In this document: positions 57,207-64,000 of the stretch, piece by piece
How the letters are laid out: the number at the start of each line of letters is the position of its first letter
Numbering within the stretch: position 1 is the stretch's first letter
Origin: Pseudoscleropodium purum
Taxonomy: Eukaryota > Streptophyta > Bryopsida > Hypnales > Brachytheciaceae
NCBI GenBank assembly: GCA_963969395.1
Contig: OZ017795.1
Coordinates: 124,001 to 188,000, forward strand
Direction of reading: 5' to 3'
Length of the DNA: 64,000 bases
Notes under the pieces: generated by a model
Told to the model about the DNA's origin: nothing
Seen by the model: the letters and a program-made list of their open reading frames with translations, nothing else
The model's database searches: none
Program-made: the position numbers and the translations under genes

Positions 57207-57312
57207 CTGGAATGGAAGTTCGGATTTGCACTAGAGATTTGCTCTACAGAACTGCACAGGTCACACACGAACGAGCACTAAGAGCCAGGAACCCTAAACC
57301 CTAAACCCTAAG
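57207..57312 (-). other. Probable 5' leader exon with telobox
   Basis: On the minus strand the sequence TTAGGGTTTAGGGTTTAGGG (complement of 57289-57312) begins a GC-balanced stretch ending CATTCCAG followed by GTACTT at 57206. A 1,131-bp leader intron to 56076 would hold six of the eleven palindromes. Teloboxes are common near start sites of plant housekeeping genes. The LTR-type unit copy 2 is inserted at the edge of this box, cutting the gene off from sequence beyond 60603. Confidence 0.45.
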
Positions 57313-57567
57313 TGTCGCAGCTTAGAATTTTGATTTTCTTAGTATACACCCAAATAGGAACGGAAACTAGTCATTAGCTAACCGGATCCGATTAGGTGGG
57401 GAAGGAAAACTCAGAATTAGCACGGAACGTGAAGTAGTGGGCTTCTTGGATCTCATCCGGTCAGGAGTAACTAACGACGGAAACGGAATGTAACACGGAT
57501 TAGGTCTAGGACCGGATTATGATGGTAAACCGGATTCATGATGACAAACCGGAAAGGGTCCAGGGAC

Positions 57568-57574
57568 TATAAAA
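57568..57574 (+). promoter_or_regulatory. TATA box 1 of unit copy 2
   Basis: TATAAAA followed by AGGAGGAGC; a start site would fall near TTTCACTG at about 57600, giving a leader of about 160 bases before the ATG. Confidence 0.55.
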
Positions 57575-57757
57575 GGAGGAGCTTTCACTGTTGCACCCCC
57601 TTTTAGAAACTCGACCTTGAGCGTGCGCGGTTGAGTTTTTGTCGTTTGTGCGTCTGTGCGTTTGTGTTTTGTCTGTTCTGCTTCCGGTTGAGATCGGAGA
57701 GAGGAAGTGAGGAACGGGACGTGCGGCTAGGAGAGAGTGAGGTAGATGTGAGTGGGA

Positions 57758-59416
57758 ATGCCTCAGCTACGTAGGTCGAGGCAAGCGAGTCCCTCTGGAG
57801 GCGAGGTGAAGCTCCGGAAAGTCATTCCGGTTATTCCCTCCACAGAGCCAGAAAAGGCTGAACTCATGGATGATCTCAGATCCATGGGTTGCGTAGGGTT
57901 TGCCGAGAAACCTTGGGGTTTTAGGGAGGAGAGAATGGTCAAGGAGCTCCTCGGAAAGCTGTCCAACCAGTTTGACAACACCGTGAGGGGAGCTCCCGTC
58001 AGCTGGAACGAGGGGATGTGGAGAGCGGTTTACGGTTTCCGGGCAGGAGGTTTGGGAATGGCGAGCCGGAAGGATGAGTTTGTCCGAGGGAAGTTCAAGG
58101 GAGCCGTCAACCCGAAGGACGGATACGCGGTCGAGGATTGCTTGGACGACCGACACCGTCGGCTCCTGCAATTCCTGGTTCCGGTTCTTCACCCGGAAAA
58201 GCCGACCAGGGTGACGATCACCCTCGGCAACACCATTTTCGGTGCCCTCAGTGGTACCCGGAAAGTGGATTGGGCACGGATCATTTCCGATCTCGTGGCC
58301 CAGCTTGTTAGTAGGGTTGGGAAGAAAAGGGCCACTCCAGTGTGCCCTTACCTCTTCCACCTCTATCGGGAGAACCAAGTCCTCACCAACATAGAGGAGA
58401 AGGCGTGGAAGACGCAGGAAGTGCTCCTGAAGTATGGGGAGTCGGAGACGGATGACGAAGCGGAATCCGATTCCGAGTCAGACCGGGAGTCCAGCGAGGA
58501 AGAGGAGGAGCCGATGCCGCCGATCAAGCGACAGAAGCTGACGCCTCCACACAAGCGCGGGACGCCTCCCGGTCAAGACAAACCGGCCCCGGAGGAGAAA
58601 CCAGAAGCCGAGAAGACCAATTCCGGGGGAGATCCGGATATGCAAGATCCGTTCAACGGTCTGATCAACGTCCTCTGCAACATCAGGGCGGATTGGGAGG
58701 TGAAGCACAGGACGCTTGCGGCAATCGGCAAGTTGGTGGGTGCTGCACCGGACAGCAACTTGGCGGAACAAGTGGCGCAATGCATCACGAATCCGGAAGA
58801 GACCCGGAAGCAGGAAGCCGAGATCCGCCGGTTGCAGGAGGAGGTAGATAAACTGAAGGCAACACTTTTCGCCTATCAGGAAGACGTGACGGCCGCTCGG
58901 GAGATGGCGGAGGAGACTCGGAAGGTGGCCGAGCAGATCAAGACGGTCCTGGGAGAGACCGGAACGGCAGCGGCCAAGGCGAAGCTCTTCGACGAGAAGA
59001 TCCACGAAGAGAAGAAACTATCCGGTTCCCGGATGGTCCGGATTCTCGCGGACTTCGCCGAGCAGGTGGAGACGGCAATGGTGGAGGGGCGGAAGGCAGC
59101 GGACCGGATCGAGGAGAGCAGCCGGAAGCTGACGGGAGCGACGTGCGACAAAGGTATTCACCTTTCGGACATCTCTCTACCGGACCTCTTTCCGGATGCA
59201 ACTATGGCGAAGGACAGGAAGGATTGGACTCCTGAGTCCAAGAAGTCTGCACGGACTGGGACTCCGGGCACGAGACCGGATATCACCATCGACTTGGAGT
59301 CTCCACCCGGACCGAATCCTGCGGAGGGGGAACGGGTCCGGAATTTGAGCGAAGTCTTCGAGGAGCTAGTCCCGGAGGTCGGAAGCCCGACAATAGGATC
59401 TAGAGTTGTAGGGTAG
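57758..59416 (+). CDS. LTR-borne protein, intact, 552 aa, function unknown
   Basis: ATG at 57758 (an upstream GTG at 57752 is also open). Residues 1-215 form a compact domain with WNEGMWRAVYGFRAGGLGM, KDGYAVEDC and NTIFGALSGTRKVDW, then CPYLFHLYRENQ. Residues about 225-250 are strongly acidic (ESDRESSEEEEE), followed by a basic, NLS-like PIKRQKLTPPHKRG. Residues about 330-430 form a coiled coil (RRLQEEVDKLKATL, REMAEETRKVAEQI). The tail is polar. The size and coiled coil could suit a Gag-like protein, but there is no CCHC zinc knuckle, protease or polymerase. Two older relatives in this window keep the same blocks, so the protein was conserved while the family was active. Confidence 0.75.
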   Translation: MPQLRRSRQASPSGGEVKLRKVIPVIPSTEPEKAELMDDLRSMGCVGFAEKPWGFREERMVKELLGKLSNQFDNTVRGAPVSWNEGMWRAVYGFRAGGLGMASRKDEFVRGKFKGAVNPKDGYAVEDCLDDRHRRLLQFLVPVLHPEKPTRVTITLGNTIFGALSGTRKVDWARIISDLVAQLVSRVGKKRATPVCPYLFHLYRENQVLTNIEEKAWKTQEVLLKYGESETDDEAESDSESDRESSEEEEEPMPPIKRQKLTPPHKRGTPPGQDKPAPEEKPEAEKTNSGGDPDMQDPFNGLINVLCNIRADWEVKHRTLAAIGKLVGAAPDSNLAEQVAQCITNPEETRKQEAEIRRLQEEVDKLKATLFAYQEDVTAAREMAEETRKVAEQIKTVLGETGTAAAKAKLFDEKIHEEKKLSGSRMVRILADFAEQVETAMVEGRKAADRIEESSRKLTGATCDKGIHLSDISLPDLFPDATMAKDRKDWTPESKKSARTGTPGTRPDITIDLESPPGPNPAEGERVRNLSEVFEELVPEVGSPTIGSRVVG

Positions 59417-59567
59417 ATAGGATTTTAATTTCAGTTAGGAGTAGGAGCGGATCCGGATCCGGATCCGGCTCAATAGTATTAGGTTAGACCGGAAGTTAGA
59501 TTTAGGTGGCGGCGGACCCCCACGGGTTTTCCGCTCCTTTTTGTGCTTTTAGGGTTTTGACCCTTTG

Positions 59568-59575
59568 TATATAAA
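59568..59575 (+). promoter_or_regulatory. TATA box 2 of unit copy 2
   Basis: TATATAAA, downstream of the internal gene and about 1.0 kb from the 3' end; identical in copy 1. Confidence 0.5.
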
Positions 59576-60603
59576 TCGGTTCCTGAGATGGGAATTGGGA
59601 GTTGTTCATTTTGCAAACTTCTTGTACCTTTCTATTCTCTTCGTTGTGTATCTCTCTCCAGCGCGACAGGATTGTATGATGTGGAGTTAGGATAGTACGA
59701 GTGAGTTTGTAAGTGATTTCTCCCCTTGGTGTTTATTTTCCGATCCAAGGTGCATGTGAGTAGGTACCGAAGAGTTGGGAGTGAACTTAGTTCCTCAGCA
59801 CGTCTAGAGTTTGAGATTCCGGGTGAGAAAGCCGTTGTTAGGCTAGGCGGGTAGGGAGGGATTCCTTAGCTACGCTAGAACTCCCGGGTGGGAAATCCGG
59901 TCGAGTGTCCGATCTCTTGTGAGGTCTCACCACCTGTATGGGTAACGGAAGAACTTTAGTTGATGTTGGAACGGACGGGTGCACTTGTAACCACCTGTCT
60001 TCGCACGGATCGGAAGTAGCATCAAGGTCGTTGTAGTACGAGAGGGTCGAGTGTGGGGTCTTTGTGTGACCTACGACCCGGATTGCTATCTGGGTTGTTG
60101 TGAAGGACCAAACCGGATCCGGATTAGCTTAGGAGTTTAGGAAGTAGGACAGTGGGTCTTCAGCCACTATAAGTCACGAAAGGAGTGGTGGGCCTACCAC
60201 TCTCAAAATTAAGCGGCGACCCCTCTGATGGTGAAACAGAGGCAAAACCAAACCGGATAGGATTACGAGTACAGGATGACCATCCCGACCGGATTGGTCA
60301 GGACGGATTTCCAGGATCGGAAGTTGTGAGATCCTGGGATTTGGGTGTTTGTACGGACCGGATAGTTAGTAGGACCGGAAGAAGGAGTAATCCGGTCTGT
60401 AGTTACCCGGTGTGGTAGTATTTCTGGTTCTAGATCTAGGACTGGAAAGTAAGATTGGCATACTGACTGAGCTTAACTGCTTAATAGAGCTAGATACTTC
60501 ACAGGATCTCGTGGGTTCGATCTTTAGAGTCACTTAGTTATACTCTAGAGCGATTTTTGTGAGTATAATGGGGAATTGACCTGCCCTGTGCTGCGACACT
60601 AAG

Positions 60604-61420
60604 TTATGAACTACTGTTGATCAAGCGCTGCTGACTTAATCAAGAAACTCTGAAAACAGAAACAACATACAATAAACAAGATACAATAAACAACATACAA
60701 TAAACAAGAAAACAGAAACAACATACAATAAACAAAGAGGAATGAAAGCAAAACCTCAGCAAACTTACCGAAGTGCCAATCGTAACTCGCTGCACGCAAT
60801 CCAGCAATTTATTCTGAAAATTCCAAAGTCTCGTAATTAGTAAATTACATGCAAACGCCGGATCGAAACAAGAAGCATGAAAACAATGAAAACAACTGAA
60901 CACAAACAATAAAGTGATTGCTTACGAAGTGAGAAGCAAGGACGGAAATGAAAGAAAAAATATGGAGCAAAACAAGGTAAAAAAACAAGCACAAGGAGGA
61001 CCAGCACGACCACAACCAATACTCAAAGTCGAAGCAAAACTGAAGTACCTGAGAACTAAACCACCACCAATCCAAGGCAATGCTCCGTCCCTGCACGCAG
61101 TTTTCGAGCGTGCTCCACGAAATCCTCACTATACACGGAATATCAAAGCCTCGTACCGCTCTCGAACCGAAAAATCCGTCACCGAATGCCAATGCAATCT
61201 ACACTGAAGACTACAGGAGACTGATCACGCACAAACAGACTCGTTGCTTCCGGAGCAAAACCCTAACTGAATGCCAATTGGAGCGGCGACAAGGACCGGC
61301 ACAGAGGAGCAGCACAGAGGAGCGGCACAAAGGAGCGGCACAGAGGACCAAGACGAGGAGCGAGACAAAAAAAAAAGCGGCACAGCGGAATACAAACCCT
61401 AGCGACCACTCACCTAATCC
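60604..61420 (-). other. Possible spliced leader or promoter region
   Basis: Minus-strand splice-like signals: CTCAG|GTACTT at 61047, TTTTCAG before a 45-base segment near 60815-60771 that ends CTTCG|GTAAGT, and TTCTGTTTTCAG near 60655. Repeated TTGTTTATTGTATG words at 60664-60740. Before the insertion of copy 2 this was contiguous with the telobox at 57312, so it may be the promoter or earlier leader exons of the ParB-like/FCP1-like gene. No protein is recognisable. Confidence 0.3.
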
Positions 61421-61424
61421 CGTA

Positions 61425-61556
61425 CCCGCCTTCCCTCCCGTACCCGCCTTCCCAGACCCTCCCGTACCCGCCATTCTCATACCCGCCTAATCCTAACTTC
61501 CCATACCCGCCTTCCCATACCCGCCTGATCCTAACTTCCCATACCCGCCTTCCCAT
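61425..61556. repeat. CCCGCC minisatellite
   Basis: About eight copies of TTCCCATACCCGCC with variants CCCGTACCCGCC; some are spaced by TAATCCTAAC. Confidence 0.75.
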
Positions 61557-64000
61557 AACATTGAATAATAATTATTCTTACTACAAAGATATTAATAACT
61601 ATGCCATAACAATTTTTAATTATTGTTTTCACCCAAAAATACTTCAAATCTTTGGATTTATATTGTAACCCCTTATTGTAGTTTAGGATCTCATATAGTA
61701 ATTCTACCATTTAGGTTTCATATATAACTTCTTAATAGGTTTTGTTATGTATCCTTAATAACATGTTGAGGTTCACACAACTCTTTCAAGTGCGTATCAT
61801 TATTATTCTTCATACACAAATTGTAGTATAATGTTTACACCGAATATAGAGAACTTTGTTGGCCCACATTTTTAATTTTGTCGATGTTTGACACTAAATT
61901 AGTGCTTTAGGTTACAATATGGAGGAATTTGTTTAATTTTTTAATTGTTCTAGCCAAAAAATTTTGCTTTCAAAATTAGAAAGTATATTTATGTGTTAGG
62001 GATATACAATCAATATTAGTATTCTTTTAATATAAAATTCATAGTCCACAAATAACAATTGCATTTGGTTGAGGGGTCTTATTGTGCAATTGTTTAGAAA
62101 GAGCTTAACTACTTTTTGAATGGAATGCATGCTTGAAAGTAACACAAAAGATAGAAGAATTTATTATTTTAATCACAAGTCATTTTAAGAATTATTTTTT
62201 ATGAATTTGGAGTGTTCTTATCCTTTGCAAACACTATCCCATTGAAAAAAGAACTTTTTAATTAAATTATTTTCATAGAAAAGATTGACTTACTTTAATT
62301 ATTTTTGTAAAAAGTATCAACATTTAAATAAGTAGGCACCATTAAATGCAACAATCATTCAATGGTTACTTCAATATTCATTCAATTGATTTAAATACTT
62401 GTGTAAATCAATTCAATGACAAATTTCAATTTTTAAAATTGTTTTTAATCTAAACTCTTTGCTATTTCATACAACTTCATTGGGGGGTTTTCCATCTATT
62501 TTGCATGGCATTGTTTGATAATTTTATTCATTTCATTCTTTTAAATTCCTAAGATCTTTTTTAATTTGAATCTCAAATAACAAGTTTAGAGTGAAGAACG
62601 ATATGAATACAATTTCCATAAATTGTAACAATTCTAATTATTTAGAATCCATTTGGTTATAAATTGTATGTTCATTGTGGTTTTAGAGTGAATAATTACA
62701 ACCAAATCAAAGTGAATATTTCAATGTGGATAAAAAAATAAAATTTATTCATTATTTTGTAGGATGCCAATTCCTAAAAATATCACAACTTTTTTGCAGG
62801 GTTTTTTTTGCATCTTCCATAGCATTGTAGGACAATACAAAATCAAGTTTAAGAAAAAAATATTTTGATTATGAATCATTTGACTTCATTATCTAATTAC
62901 AAGTGAATGAAAGAAATATGAATGAAGTTGCTATAAAATCATTCAATTTTGAGTAATTATTTCAAAGGTGTATGGTTAGTTTTTAAATGGCTTTACATTG
63001 AATTTCTAAGACATTGTGGTTTAAAAAAAAAAGTACAACAAAGTGAAAAAACAAGAATTCCATGTATGTAAAATTTAAGAAGACATAGTTTTATTTTGTT
63101 TCTTTCCTGCATGCCAACTCCCTAAATATTTAAATATTTTCAATTATAATTATAAGACCTTTTACATACAAATTCTATAACATTGTAGGTCACTTAGAAT
63201 AATAAACTAAAATACAATAAAATTTGAAGGCTTCACTTTGTAGAAACTAGAAAGTAATCATGACTCCACACCATGACATCTATAAAGTACTAATAATGAT
63301 TCTATTTCATGAAATTCATTAAATAATAGGTATAGTCATTCTATTCATACAACCTTCATGATTTTTTTTAATTACATCCACTCCTTAGTGGTCATTCCAG
63401 AAATGAAATGAATGCTAAAATATTATTTTGAACTTGCATGTCTCCTTTTCATCATCAATAAAAATCTAGAAGGTGTTCATTACATGTCATGACAATCATA
63501 AACTAAGTTTAGTCTCTAATTTCATAATTTTGAATATGATGAGTTCTTTAAACATCATGAACTTCCAAGTTTAGAATCCATAAATCAATTCTACGTGAAA
63601 TTTTTTTTTTAACTTCCTTATCCACCATTTTAGACCAAAAATATAATAAAAATGCTCATTTCAATCATAACGACAATTCATTTATTATATGCTTGATGTT
63701 GTCAAGAATTCCAAAATATCAAGCATGGTTGTTTCTTAAATAAAAAACTCAGAGTGCCTAAAAATTATTTTGAAAAGCCATGTCTACTATTTCTGATTAT
63801 TAATATTCCACATGATTAATTTTCCAAATTCAGTATACTTTACAAGACAAAACGCACCAAAGTCATGCAATTTCAACTCAAACATGTCCCGATTAATCAT
63901 TGAAAAGTTCTAAAAAATCTTTTTTATCTACAATAAATTCTACATAGGCCCCATAAAAATACTTGCATGTTCTAGGGTGTGTCACAACAACAATCTAAAT
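61557..64000. other. AT-rich, no gene seen
   Basis: Long AT-rich stretch with no frame, no inverted-repeat ends and no tandem array that I could support. Confidence 0.4.

Larger units (their letters stand above)
49703..57312 (-). pseudogene. Multi-exon gene: ParB-like motif plus FCP1-like phosphatase, decayed
   Basis: A single minus-strand gene inferred from six coding exons and one 5' leader exon. Coding exons: 56075-54632, 54511-53165, 52984-51922, 51685-51477, 51318-50504, 50254-49703. Every junction has GT and AG, and phases run 0, 0, 1, 0 without conflict through exon 5. About 1,800 codons in total. In order: N-terminal region, ParB-like GQHS motif near residue 395, about 450 residues of unknown function, acidic run and Gln-rich coiled coil, then an FCP1/NIF-type HAD domain. 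Defects: TAG at 54770-54772, at the last codon of exon 1 (54632-54634), at 51992-51994 and at 50518-50520, and a likely 1-base deletion near the last. Three TAGs fit CAG to TAG. If those stops are real ends, several separate genes would be the alternative, but the splice phases argue against it. Confidence 0.6.
57313..60598 (+). mobile_element. 3.3-kb TG...CA unit, copy 2 (solo-LTR-like)
   Basis: TGTCGCAGC ... GCTGCGACA with the duplication CTAAG on both sides (57308-57312 and 60599-60603). It is 3,286 bp, about 16 bp shorter than copy 1 and otherwise very similar throughout. Contents: TATA box 1, leader, intact 552-aa frame, three GGATCC repeats, TATA box 2, about 1 kb of 3' non-coding sequence. 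No pol, no tRNA primer site, no polypurine tract beside a second LTR. Alternative: a complete non-autonomous element of unknown class using 9-bp inverted ends. Confidence 0.8.

Noticed and set aside
60185..60418. Small ORF in the 3' part of unit copy 2
   Set aside because: Lies in the non-coding 3' kilobase and is only a short chance frame without motifs.

Overview
The window looks like nuclear DNA from a land plant or close streptophyte relative with a large, repeat-filled genome. The evidence is an AT-rich background, TTTAGGG-type telobox repeats, short GT-AG introns, CACTA and hAT transposons, LTR-type units with TG...CA ends, and many in-frame stops explainable by C-to-T changes such as CAG to TAG, as expected from methylated plant DNA. 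The species cannot be fixed from sequence alone. All gene models are my own manual readings; no alignment or search was run.

Layout. 1-18 kb is nested repeats. An old LTR-type unit (about 2191-11334) is split by two CACTA elements (2551-4489 and 5602-9696), and two other old repeat families (R1, R2) flank it. 18-25 kb holds small gene fragments, a tRNA-derived SINE, a decayed kinase-like gene on the minus strand and an intact 435-codon frame (425 aa from its ATG) on the minus strand. 26.6-33.3 kb holds a decayed plus-strand gene of about 1,130 codons, with an N-terminal domain shared with the 425-aa protein, a coiled coil and a RING-H2 finger. It is split by a 3.3-kb TG...CA unit with a GTTAG target duplication, and removing the unit restores the frame. 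33-49 kb is mostly minisatellites, tandem repeats, hAT MITEs and another R2 copy, plus a possible small two-exon gene on the minus strand.

49.7-57.3 kb is the most striking part. It is one minus-strand gene of at least six coding exons whose intron phases agree over exons 1 to 5. It encodes a ParB-like motif (GQHS) near the end of exon 1, a long region of unknown function, a coiled coil with an acidic run, and an FCP1/NIF-like HAD phosphatase domain. Eleven copies of a near-perfect 20-27 bp palindrome (core TTTAGCGCGA-N-TCGCGCTAAA) sit in its introns and none in its exons. The gene carries several in-frame TAG codons and a probable frameshift, so this copy is probably decayed.

57.3-60.6 kb holds a second, nearly identical copy of the 3.3-kb unit (target duplication CTAAG), inserted in the telobox at the 5' end of that gene. 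It has the termini and target duplication of an LTR but no second LTR nearby. It carries an intact 552-aa frame behind its own TATA box and has a second TATA box about 1 kb from its 3' end. I read it as a solo LTR of an unusual family that carries a gene inside the LTR. The rest, 60.6-64 kb, is possible 5' leader exons, a CCCGCC minisatellite and AT-rich sequence without genes.
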